From NCBI GenBank assembly GCA_015227615.1, contig JAALGZ010000007.1, positions 682,001 through 746,000 of the forward strand: a stretch of DNA of 64,000 bases, in the 5' to 3' direction. Numbering within the stretch: the first letter of the stretch is position 1; every line of letters starts with the position of its first letter. The notes under the pieces are model-generated. The model saw only the letters and a program-made list of their open reading frames with translations. It ran no database searches and was not told where the DNA came from. This document shows, piece after piece, positions 22,166 to 32,150 of this stretch. The position numbers were made by a program, and so were the translations under genes. The DNA comes from Labyrinthula sp. Ha (lineage: Eukaryota; Sar; Bigyra; Labyrinthulida; Labyrinthulaceae).

Positions 22166-24806
22166 AGTTAGGAGGATTAGGTGAAAGAAAATAAATTGGT
22201 CAGGTGATTTGAAGAAATTTAAAAACTAAGAATGGGTATGTTGTGAAATTGGTTAGATTTTCACTACTCCCCATTTTCCTACATTACTACTATCTCTCCT
22301 GATCTGTTATTTAAGATATCATGGTTATCTTGAAGAAATCAAGTCGTAGGCTTCCTTTATATATATCATGATATATCGCAAGAAAATACATTTTTGAAGA
22401 AAATATTGGGAACTCGCGTATTAAAGTAAAATTCATCCTGACTATATGGTGAAAATTTTCTTGATGTTACAAATGATATTACGAAAACTCGCATCGAGAA
22501 AAATTTTGAGTACAAATATCGTAAAGAGTTCGAAACACCAAGGATATAGCACATTTGCACTAACCTTCGGGTCATTCAGAGTACAAAACCTCAACGGCGG
22601 TCCTAACAGTAGAGTCTCCAGGATCCACATGGGGCAATTTACGCCACTAAGATAAGATAGGTTAGGAAGCTCTTACTATGATAATCTTGAAAATTTTTTA
22701 TATAAATACAAAATATATCATTCTATATTTGAAAATATTTCACTCACGGCTTAGAACTGTAACTGTAAACTACTTAACTCTTCAAGAAAAAAAATACTAA
22801 CACTTAACCTGTAATACGCCATAAAAAAAACACAATGTGACTTTTGTTAAAAAAGAAAACGAGCATCTTATTTAAGAAATAAAAGATTTTATAGAAATTA
22901 ATATATGTTTTTGAGCATTCTATCACGTGTAAAAGTTAAGAAAACATGTATTTTTATATAGGAATTTGCAATTATATGACAGAGATGTGTATAATTAAAA
23001 CAATAAAAATTTCAAACTTTAAATTTTTCTTCTCTAAGTTACTGGAAATTGGTCTTAGATAAGGTTAGAGTCAAAGTTCTTGATATTTGTCTCATTAGAA
23101 GATCAGTTTTTACTATTTTAAAGTTGAGTTTGGAGTAAAGTTAAACTAAGCCAAATAACTATTGTAGAGATTAATAGGGAAGTTCTTAGAGTTTCTTCAG
23201 ATAAAATTCGGAATTATCCTAAATCATCCATACCTCTGGGTGACTACCATTTTTCAGGATGTTTTTTTACTTGGTATCACCATTTCATGAATATTTGACA
23301 TTTAAGTGTATCCTTTTTCAGGGTTGCTGAGACCTTGGAAATATGATACAATGTTAGGAAGTCTATACAGAATACTCCAATTCTCAAATAAACTTATTTC
23401 TAGACCTAAATTAACCCGTTATTTTGACTGCTGAGTCTATGTTCAGGCTCTAGACGAGTATTCCTTGAGGTATTACCCGGATTGAAGTTTATGGAAACAG
23501 CATTTTAGCCCAATATCGACTTTTCTTAAAAAAAACATTAAAAATACCCTAAAGCACAGAACTAAGGGTTACAGGTCACGTTTCTTAGTTTTTTTGGGGC
23601 TTCCTAGTATAGAAGTTTATAGGATTATAGTAAGACTGAGAGATGTTGTATTTCCAGATGTGCAGATTTTCTACACTTGACTTTTCTGAATGAAGTTTAC
23701 CTTAGTTACCGTTAACTAGAGAAGAAAACTTTTGAGGAATGATTTGAGAAGTCAGGTATGATGAATCCCAATAGGTTGAGAAGAATCAAATTATCTATAG
23801 AGTTGTGCTTCATGATGTTACGTTTGGATGAATGTTTTTTTAGAGATCTGTAAACTTAGTGAAAAGGACCCTTAGAATCAGCCTTTTTTTAGGGTTTAAA
23901 GCGATTATCCTTATCAAATACCTTGATAAAATACATGGTTTGAAAGGTTTTTTAGTGTGAAACACATTGTGGGTGACAATATTGTATTTGAGGAAGATTT
24001 TGTGACAAAAACTAACAAATATTATATGCGTTATTTTCAGTAATCGTGGCTTTTTTATGCTTTATATTGTCTTAATCCTCTAAATTTTTATGTGAGTAAA
24101 TGATAGGTTTAGTTTTTAACATATTTTCAGCTTTGTAGAAGAGTTGAAAAGGTATTGTTGATTTTATGGCCATTATACTGCATTTTTGAAAAAATCGTTG
24201 ATAAAGTTTTTAACACCCCAAAATAACAAAAAGAATAAAATATTATCGTTTATCACTAGCCTTAAATTGAATATGAGAGCAAGCTTTTGACAGTTTATAG
24301 AGGTGGTGTAACCCTTTTCTTCATTGATTTCTGATTGATATAAAATGAATGAACAATATTCTTGGTAGTATTTGGTGCTGTACCTGAAATTCACTATTTT
24401 AAATCCAAACAAATCTTATACAGCTAGGCAGATATTTGAAATATCTTTCCGAATATGTATCTAACTTTCAATGAAACCAATTTTGAGCCGAGTTAGAGGG
24501 ATTTCATTGTCTGCAGTCATCATCCGTTTCGCTGTTGCTAAAGCACTACTGTATATTGTTCTTAACATTTCAAAATCAATTGAATATTAAAAAAGTATAG
24601 TTTGTAAATAAAGAGTTTTTAAACGATGTAAAATAAGTCTCTTAGCTTCTAGTCCTTGCTTAGGTGTGTTTAATATCTTTTATGCCCTTGTAGGAGGGTT
24701 CTCCGAATTTAACGAAATTATTATGGAATTTCATTAAGAAGTGGCGGAATGACTAAATTATCAAAACTTATCAATAATCAAACGTATCAATAAATCAATT
24801 GATTTT

Positions 24807-24940
24807 GGCCATGTGGCCCAATTTATTATTGATTATCAATGATAATCAATAATCAATCAAAATAATTTGGGAATTATCAGAATCAATCAATAAGAAAAAT
24901 ATTGGGAAATTTTTTATTGATAAATTATCAATAAATCAAA
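24807..24940 (+). repeat. Dispersed TATCAATAA/TTGATTATC repeat, copy A
   Basis: This 134-bp block starts with GGCCATGTGGCCCAATTT and ends with TATTGATAAATTATCAATAA plus ATC. It matches copy B at 29604-29736 along its whole length with substitutions and small indels: GGCC-AT-TGGCCCAATTT, TTATTGAT, TATCAATAATC, GGGATTATCAG-AATCAATAA, TGGG-AAATT and ATTATCAATAAATCAA all recur in the same order. The interior has several short inverted repeats (ATTGATTATCAATGATAATCAAT). No coding capacity is seen. It could be a MITE-like non-autonomous element; target duplications were not resolved. It lies about 100 bp upstream of the SNARE gene. Confidence 0.65.
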
Positions 24941-25044
24941 TAACACCCCTACCCCTGTGCACCCCTTAATTATAGTTAAAGCTCGCATAGAGCAAGGGTG
25001 CATTAACGCAGAGTTCGAATTAATTGTCTTCTATTTGAAAAAAA

Positions 25045-25774
25045 ATGATGCAAAACAATGAGATGGAGTACTGGCTAAAAGAGCTTAAGCATAACGTGTC
25101 TACTCTTACAGAGCTAATTCAATCTACTGAAAAATCTAAAGGTTACAACAAAACAATTAACCTTCAAAAATCACAAGATAAGCTCAAGGTTCTGACAACG
25201 ACAATTAGGAAAACATTTGTGATGGAACTTCGTCAACAAACCGGTCAGGATAAATACAACTTTCAACTCGTCTAGATTTGTACTTTTTAATTTGTAGAAA
25301 TTAGAGGAGGTAGATAAGATTATTGAAAAGCAAAAGGCGAAGCTGGTATGGTTAGAAAAGGAAGTTTTACTTGGAGAGAAACAAAGGGAACCAAATGCCT
25401 TGACACAAGAGACTGGAAAAAGTATCTTGCTACAAGAAACTCATAAAATTCAGGATAAAACTGAAGATAGCCTTATGCGTACTCTTAAAACCGCCCATGA
25501 GATAAATGACATCGGAGAGGAGACTTTAGGACAAATGGAAAGTCAAACTAAACAAATTGAACGAGTTGATCAAACCGTAGACCAGATGGAGGATGAGTTA
25601 AAAAAAGCTGAGGTCCTTCTTCGATCTATGATAAGACGGATTATGACAGACAAACTAATTCTCCTATTTGCCGGTTTGATATTCTTCGCAATCGTTGGTA
25701 TTATCGTGTACTCAACTTTCAAAGACGACAACGAGAACGTCAACAATCCGGTAACTATACTCCCTTCTGAATAG
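25045..25774 (+). CDS. Qb-type SNARE (NPSN/Vti1-like), two exons
   Basis: This 233-residue tail-anchored protein is a membrane-fusion SNARE. Exon 1 is 25045-25269. A 28-nt GT...AG intron (25270-25297, phase 0) follows, and exon 2 ends at 25774. The N-terminal half has alpha-helical, charged sequence like the three-helix domain of Qb SNAREs. The SNARE motif lies at about residues 130-192 with hydrophobic heptads and a central zero-layer glutamine in GQMESQTKQIERV. A LRSMIRRIMTDK linker leads to one transmembrane helix (LILLFAGLIFFAIVGIIVY) and a 17-residue lumenal tail. The LRSMIRRIM linker recalls Vti1, while the overall motif recalls plant-type NPSN; I cannot decide between them. Its stop codon is one base from that of the convergent CEP120-like gene, so the transcripts must overlap. 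Confidence 0.82.
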
Positions 25775-25775
25775 A

Positions 25776-27278
25776 TTACGTTATTTGTTTCGTTGTTTCC
25801 TTTATTTTTTCATCAAGTTTTTGAATAACTTCACTCTCTGGTGTATAATAACCTGAGCTAATTAGCTCTTGTCTTAATATGGAGACTTGATAGCTTTTTT
25901 TCATTTGGCCTGCTTCTTTTTCGTTTTCACTACTTCCTGTTAATAAAATTTTTCCATTAAGCTCGTTAAGTTCTCTGTATAATTCCTTTATGTGTCTTGC
26001 TTTGTTCCTTTTATCTTTGTAAATTGAGGATAGTTTGTTTAAATTTGTTAGGTCCTTAACTCTTTTCTGTAACTCCTGATTTACCAGCAACAAAGACTCT
26101 TTTTCTCTTTTCTCATATTTTAGATCACTTTCTAAACTACACAGTTTGAGTTCCAATGTTTTCTGAATATTAGGATCGATGTTCTCTTTGTCTCTTATTT
26201 CAATAATTCTTAGTTTTTTCTCAAGAGCCTCTATCTGCTTATCTTTTTGCTTCAAGTTTCTATCCTTCGTAAATGAGGATCGACTTCTAGTATTGGACGA
26301 ATCTTTCGTTGTGTTATGTTTTATTATGCGATCCATATCCTCCATCTTGGTTTTAAGCTTCCGTTTAAGATCCAACTCAAATGAGGCAACTTTTCTTTTC
26401 TTCTGCTCGATGGCTAACAATTCATCCTTCAATTTTCTAACCAATGCCTGAAAACAACTTTCCATGTGCCGAAATGCCTTAACCCTTTCAAGTTCTCGAA
26501 CTGCGAACTCGTGTTCTAACTTTTGAAACAAGTTTGTTTGAGAAAGTTTTCTGGCATTGACAAAATCAATATCCTTATTTCCTATGCAGAGTTTAGAGGA
26601 CTTGGTTTGCTTATCATCATGGGAATCTTCAAAGTTCGCGGAATAACTGTTTTCCATCTTTGAATCATCTGACAATTCATCTTTACCTACTGAAACGTCT
26701 GAATTAAAACAAACCTCAAAAGCAATTGAAAGCACTCCACTAATTGCCGGACTTAATTCTTTATGAACGAGCGGAATAATTTTAGTCACCTTAGTTTCGT
26801 TTCTTCCATTAAGAACTTCAGTGCCGAAAAATTCACAGTCTAAATTTCCAGAGGCTATTACTTTTTCTTTTAAGAGCTTAGAAGTGCTTTTAGAGGGAAT
26901 AAAAGAAGAAATCAGTTCAATAACGAACGGAGTCTCCGCAAAATAATTCACAATATCATTTTTATTTGTGCAAAGAGAAAAAGAATCTCTTAAGACGCAA
27001 AACTCCGAAAAGCGAAGGTTCTTGAATGTATCACTCTTAACTTCAACTCCGAAGAGCTTGTAACGAAGAAAATACAAATGCTCAAAATTCTGTACTGTAA
27101 CGGTACTGACACCTAATTTTGTTTTCAGCTCTTGATCAAACTTTTTGGAGTTTCGGCAATCAAGCGATAGTTTCAATATGGATATTGTCAAAGCCCCTTT
27201 AACCTCGTTCTCTTGTGTTCCAGTATAAGATCCCACTACAACTCTATCTCCAATTACAGAAAATGGCGTTTTTTTCAT
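25776..27278 (-). CDS. Coiled-coil protein, CEP120/UNI2-like
   Basis: This 500-residue protein has an N-terminal globular half (about 1-230) with beta-rich C2-like character, then near-continuous coiled coil to the end. Two segments resemble the centriole-elongation protein CEP120 (Chlamydomonas UNI2). One is the charged ELERVKAFRHMESCFQALVRK stretch opening the coiled coil near residue 255. The other is the C-terminal RQELISSGYYTPESEVIQKL-type end, close to the family's ISSGVYT...I..LD.QI pattern. CEP120 works at the basal body, building doublet and triplet microtubules. The assignment rests on remembered patterns and is tentative; a generic coiled-coil protein remains possible. It starts 37 nt downstream of the RFC stop on the same strand, and its stop is 1 nt from that of the SNARE gene on the other strand. 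Confidence 0.6.
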   Translation of the reverse strand: MKKTPFSVIGDRVVVGSYTGTQENEVKGALTISILKLSLDCRNSKKFDQELKTKLGVSTVTVQNFEHLYFLRYKLFGVEVKSDTFKNLRFSEFCVLRDSFSLCTNKNDIVNYFAETPFVIELISSFIPSKSTSKLLKEKVIASGNLDCEFFGTEVLNGRNETKVTKIIPLVHKELSPAISGVLSIAFEVCFNSDVSVGKDELSDDSKMENSYSANFEDSHDDKQTKSSKLCIGNKDIDFVNARKLSQTNLFQKLEHEFAVRELERVKAFRHMESCFQALVRKLKDELLAIEQKKRKVASFELDLKRKLKTKMEDMDRIIKHNTTKDSSNTRSRSSFTKDRNLKQKDKQIEALEKKLRIIEIRDKENIDPNIQKTLELKLCSLESDLKYEKREKESLLLVNQELQKRVKDLTNLNKLSSIYKDKRNKARHIKELYRELNELNGKILLTGSSENEKEAGQMKKSYQVSILRQELISSGYYTPESEVIQKLDEKIKETTKQIT

Positions 27279-27314
27279 TTCAATCTTTTAACGGTTACTG
27301 AATCAAATAATGCC

Positions 27315-28358
27315 TTAACAAGATTCGATAAACGAAGCTGGATCAAATTTGGGTGAACAAATTATTTGTAGTTGAGATACAAGATATCGAAGTTGGAGTT
27401 CTCCACTTGCACCCTTCTGCAGATTTTCTTCAACTTCTGAAAGTCTTAAATTTACACAGGATTTTCTTATGTCATCAAGGTGCATGGAATCGTCCTCCAT
27501 AGCTTTTTCTATCTCTTTCATCGCTTCATCCAAAGGGTAACCGTCAAGCATCAACTCATCACATAACTTTTTACCAAATTCAAAGCTTACTTCCAAACCT
27601 TTCATTTCGTTAATTTGACTGGCCATGAGTTTCACAAATCTATCCTTCACTTCTGAGCCAAGTGTTCCGGTAATTTCTCTTAGCAGAGATGAACTCACAG
27701 TTTTCTTGTTGTAATCAGATGCCGATTGCAAAAGATTAATAGCTCTTCGCATGTCACCATTAGAAAGCTGAACTAGACATTGCAATGTTTCTTTTCCTTC
27801 AGTTAGTAGAACACCCTCCTTTTCTGAAATATAGTTGAGACGAGGTAGCACTGTGTCCAATGTAACAGGTTTAAAACGAAACTTTGCGCATCGTGAAGAT
27901 ATTGGGTCAATTATTTTTGAGATATAGTTACAAAGAAATACAAAGCGGGTAACTTTTGTATGCACTTCCATTGTTCTTCGCAAGGCTGACTGTGCATCTT
28001 TCGTCATAGAATCAGCCTCATCAAGAATTATTAACTTAAATCTGGGGACTTTTTCCCCATTGAAAGTTTTATCAGCAACTGATGTAGATGAAAAGTTTTT
28101 GATTTTGGACCTTACCACAGTAATTCCTCTTTCATCTGACGCATTTAGTTCCAACGTTCTCTCTTTGCAGTATGGACCAAATAACTGCTTGGCTAAAGCC
28201 AAAGCTAGAGTTGTTTTTCCGGTACCTGGACCACCATAAAACAGTAGATGAGGAATATTTTTCTGCTCAATACAACTGGTTAAAGTGTTCACAACTTCTT
28301 CTTGGTGAGAAACCTCCGTAACGGTTTGGGGTCTATACTTTTCTATCCAAGGCAACAT
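27315..28358 (-). CDS. RFC4: Replication factor C small subunit (human RFC4 / yeast Rfc2 type)
   Basis: This 347-residue AAA+ ATPase is a subunit of the clamp loader that opens PCNA and places it at primer-template junctions in the nucleus. It opens with the RFC-box sequence LPWIEKYRPQTVTEVSHQEE. The Walker A GGPGTGKT is at residues 42-49, the LNASDERGI box near 71-79, Walker B ILDEAD at 111-116 and the SRC arginine finger in DPISSRC at 151-157. Sensor-2 type GDMRRAINLLQ comes later. The HQEEVV start and LNASDERG box favour the RFC4/Rfc2 paralogue, but the small subunits are similar and the call among them is less certain than the family. It is single-exon with the first ATG. The CEP120-like gene follows 37 nt downstream on the same strand. 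Confidence 0.93.
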   Translation of the reverse strand: MLPWIEKYRPQTVTEVSHQEEVVNTLTSCIEQKNIPHLLFYGGPGTGKTTLALALAKQLFGPYCKERTLELNASDERGITVVRSKIKNFSSTSVADKTFNGEKVPRFKLIILDEADSMTKDAQSALRRTMEVHTKVTRFVFLCNYISKIIDPISSRCAKFRFKPVTLDTVLPRLNYISEKEGVLLTEGKETLQCLVQLSNGDMRRAINLLQSASDYNKKTVSSSLLREITGTLGSEVKDRFVKLMASQINEMKGLEVSFEFGKKLCDELMLDGYPLDEAMKEIEKAMEDDSMHLDDIRKSCVNLRLSEVEENLQKGASGELQLRYLVSQLQIICSPKFDPASFIESC

Positions 28359-29139
28359 TATAAGTGGAGTAATTCAAATCATTGTTATTTTGGGCAAAGT
28401 TGCATTGTATACATGTTTTAGCAGAACTCGAAACTTTACACTCTACTTGAATTATTCATTGACTTTATATTGGATATTAATTAAACTCAAAAATATGTTT
28501 ATGGGATAGAATAAAGGAAAGTTATTTTTACTAAGCAGTTTCATAAATATATTCTTTCAGTACATTCCCATTTTCCCCTCTTATTTTGAACATGTTATCA
28601 ATATGAACAAGTAGAACTGATCCCTGTGCCCTAAATGAGCCACCAAAAATTATACCCATGAAGAAAATCGGAGCCGTTTCTATCATATATATGCAGAATA
28701 ATCATCATATCTTGAATCTATCCCACTTAGTAAAGTAGGTAGTAGTTGTAATTGATGGAGATAACATACAGTAATTGTTCATAATTTGGATAGGTGGCCT
28801 TGCTCTGGCAACGGATGCACTCTGAAAAAAAAATAGTTTTGAAAGTTTGAGCAATGATACTTTCAGATGGGAAAACTCCAAAGTATTCGAGAACATAGGG
28901 GCAATTCTCAAATCTTTTGAAACCTTGCTCAAACGATTTTGGCTATGTCACTTAGAGGTTCATAGGACGCATTCCTAATGTATCACGTTACATCTCACAC
29001 AACTTTTTCTAAGGATTGAATTATCTCATAAAAAAATCAGTTTTTAAAACTAATTAGTATTCTCTATTTTGATTTTTCTTTGTTAGTCGTAGGAAAACGC
29101 TATACAAGTAAGCCTTGGTAACTAAAGAAAATCTAGCTA

Positions 29140-29285
29140 GAACTGGGCATCGGATTTTACAGTAATTATTAATAATTGTTTGATAATTGTTTCGATTCTT
29201 ATTTTCAATATGAGAAATGGGATTTTGATTCTTACCAAATAATTCTGATTTAATTCTGCGTATCAGTAATAAATTAGGCAACAGT
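29140..29285 (-). repeat. Possible divergent third copy of the dispersed repeat
   Basis: On the minus strand this stretch reads CCTAATTTATTACTGATA, then GAATTATTTGG, then AATAATTACTG-type words in roughly the same order as copies A and B. The similarity is weak and AT-rich sequence can imitate it. It lies about 320 bp from copy B. Confidence 0.25.
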
Positions 29286-29603
29286 ACGTTGAGACAAATG
29301 GCCCAAAATCATATCTATTATTTAAGCACTGTATGAAAATTCCTATAATAAGATCATATGGCCCATGAAAAGTCCGTAATAGAATGCAGCAGGGTGATAT
29401 GTTAGGTTTTTAGCGAAACACTATACAACGGTATATCAATAAGACCCCTGTTATGATACTACCTCGGTACAGACTTGGCTAAAAAATTTGTCACGGTAAA
29501 ATAAGGTTCCACCGTTAAGAAATGCTTGTCATATGCTCCGTGTTTAGAAGAATTCCATACAGTGACAACATGAAATATAGATTTTTTTGACTGCACGACC
29601 TAA

Positions 29604-29736
29604 GGCCATATGGCCCAATTTGTTATTGATCATTATCTTATTATCAATAATCGAACAAAATGTTTGGGGGATTATCAGAAATAATCAATAAATAAAAACT
29701 GGGCAAATTCTTGTTGATATATTATCAATAAATCAA
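29604..29736 (+). repeat. Dispersed TATCAATAA/TTGATTATC repeat, copy B
   Basis: The 133-bp partner of the block at 24807-24940. It shares the GGCCATATGGCCCAATTT start, the interior ATTATCAATAATCGAACAAA and GGGGATTATCAGAAATAATC words, and the closing ATTATCAATAAATCAAG. Differences are scattered substitutions and small indels, so the copies are old or rapidly diverging. Two further TGGCCCA-containing words lie upstream near 29299 and 29359, which may be broken edges of other copies. Confidence 0.65.
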
Positions 29737-30779
29737 GTCTGATCTCAAGCTTGGACACACGCTCATTTCTTTTAATTTTAAAGTGTCTCGTTTCCTAGCC
29801 TCAGTTCAACATAGTTTTCTATTACTATTCTATATTCGGGGAAATATATCAGAGCTTGGAAGAGATTTCAGGAACATATCACTTTGCACCGTTAACTACA
29901 ACTTCAAAATCTAAGCAAATTAATTGTAACTGTTGCCCTACCAGAAATTATACTAAGATTTTCTTAGAAAACTAGCAATTAATTTATTATAGATTACATT
30001 TTGTTTAATATACATCGTAGTTAATGCAGGACAGGTATAAATAATTTGTGTGAATAGCTTTCAAGTAATTACGGTGACTAATTGACAGAAACATACTCAA
30101 TTTTTTACTCTCGATAAGTAATATGCTCTTTTCTGCTAGATTATTTTAGCTTGGTTTCTACTTAGAAGAGATTAGAGGCTATGATCTTACTGTAAGTGTT
30201 CATAGCTACATCTTATGATCTTTGCAAACTGGTATTTTGTAACTGTTGATTATCTGCTAGTATCCAAAATGTTTTTAAATGATATTAAAATGTTTTAAAT
30301 TCTGCTAAAATATTTGACTTAAGTTTAAATGACAGATTTTGTCAAAAAAAACTATTGTTGATTATTCAGCTAAATTTAATATTCCGCAATGAAGGATAAA
30401 GCTAAGCAAAAAATTAGAATGTGCGAATAGTTGGTTAGAATATTGACTGCATTGTTTTCTTCTAATTTTTAGGAGATTTTATGCAATAGAGGGAATGTTA
30501 ATATGACTTTTTATGCACGGCAAAATTCCTTGAAAAGCGCCTAATTTTCAACGTTAAGGTCACTATGTTTCAACGCAAAGATACAAATACTTGAGTCATG
30601 TTGTCTAATTTAATGTCTCATGCTCAGGCACGGATTTTTGACTCCGGAGGCAGACACATCGTCTTATCTGATTGTCCCCAGATATATTCTTTCTTACTTT
30701 TTCAAAGTCAGCAGCTCTGTGCATCGCACTTTCACTAAACTAAGGTAAAATTTATAGAAGCCTGAAGAGAAAATTTTGG

Positions 30780-32150
30780 TTGATTCCAAATCAAAATTAC
30801 GAAAAGAAGCTGTATAATAAGACCAAAGAAAAGAGATAAACCTTGAATCTTAAGTTCAAAACACCAAAGCAGAGAACAAAATGAAGTTTTAGAAAAACGA
30901 ACTGCAGGTAGCTATCTTACCTCAGAATAAATGATTGAGTTGATTAGTAGCCTTGACAGCGAGCCTTTAAGCAGAAAATCCATGGTTCTCACTACTTTCA
31001 TAAGGTGACACACTTCGAAAATTTGACTGAAGCTGTAAAAGATTTAGAATATAAAAAATTAAGCACAGGTTAGGCAAAAAAGCTCTTTTGAAGCTAACAT
31101 TAAGGTTAATTCGGGTATTTTAAAATACATTTTCATGGTAATTAGAGAAAATAACTGCAATCATGAGATGAAAGCGCTTGATAAGATTAAAAAATATATA
31201 CAAGAGTTTACAACAGAAGAGTTAAGAATGATTAAACACCTAGGAGCTGTCGTCATATAGCTGAAGCATCAGATACTACACTTCAGGGAAAATTTTCAAA
31301 CAGTGTATTAGACAAAGCAATGGTTAAAATAATTATTAAAAAACTAAGAAAAGAGTTGATTCCAGTGAAGATATTAATATTCAAGAGATAATTATGTGTT
31401 TTAAGAGATGACTAGGATGTGGAGGAAGATCCGATCTAAGTTGAGAATATCTTGAACATGGAAGAGCTATTGTAAATGAATCCATTTTAAAATAGAACCA
31501 CAAAATGAGTTAAAATGCATACGGGTATACTATCCAAATAAATACTACCCATTGCATCATAAAATATAGGTTGGTAGCAATGTTTTCTAGCGGGATCAAA
31601 AAATTTCTGAAAACCATTAGCTTTACATGCCCAATTATTTAAATTGAATCAAGCCTTGATGCCACCAAAATTCTAAGGCTTCTACATTTTCAACAGGTGA
31701 AGATCATTATGACCGATGGGAGCAAAGCTTAGTAAGTTGATGTTTGGGTATTTAGTGCACCACATGTTCTCCACAAGAAATTACTCTTAGCGACATTTAG
31801 CTCAGTTTAATATACACTTATAAGGTAATAAAAGTTTAGACTTTGCCTCTAATTTACAAGGTGTACTTACCATAAGGTTCCCCAAGAGAAAGATACTTAT
31901 GCATCTATGAAGAAGATGTCAGCAGAGTTTCAAGACAAGCCCCAACAATGAAACTTAAGACACCAAGGGAAGAATATACTGGGCGATTACAAACATCTCT
32001 CACATTTTCCCCCAATGCTACTCAAAGGAGTAGATCTTACCACTCAGCCATCCAAGAAAATATAAAGTAGAAGTCCATTTAAAAAACAGGGTCCTTGACG
32101 AGGTTGTCACTTTATTCGAGAGTCCTGTGAGCTACTGTATGGAGACAGCT
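30780..32150 (+). pseudogene. Decayed coding-like tract, family unknown
   Basis: The plus strand is purine-rich and holds several consecutive open stretches with coding-like residue use, for example NNCNHEMKALDKIKKYIQEF followed by TTEELRMIKHLGA around 31140-31255, and TLQGKFSNSVLDKAMVK further on. The stretches are broken up and no conserved domain could be named. A highly charged, lysine-rich protein of this kind would fit a retroelement gag-like product, but nothing proves it. Treated as a broken fossil of unknown family. Confidence 0.3.

Larger units (their letters stand above)
18656..25044. other. Gene-poor spacer with decayed elements
   Basis: No complete gene is seen in 6.4 kb. It holds a short TCCTCAA-type repeat array near 21.4 kb, a 73-codon open frame without a start near 21.6 kb, a possible non-LTR reverse transcriptase relic near 22.0 kb, and one copy of a dispersed repeat at 24.8 kb. 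The remainder is AT-rich with no support for function. Confidence 0.5.
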
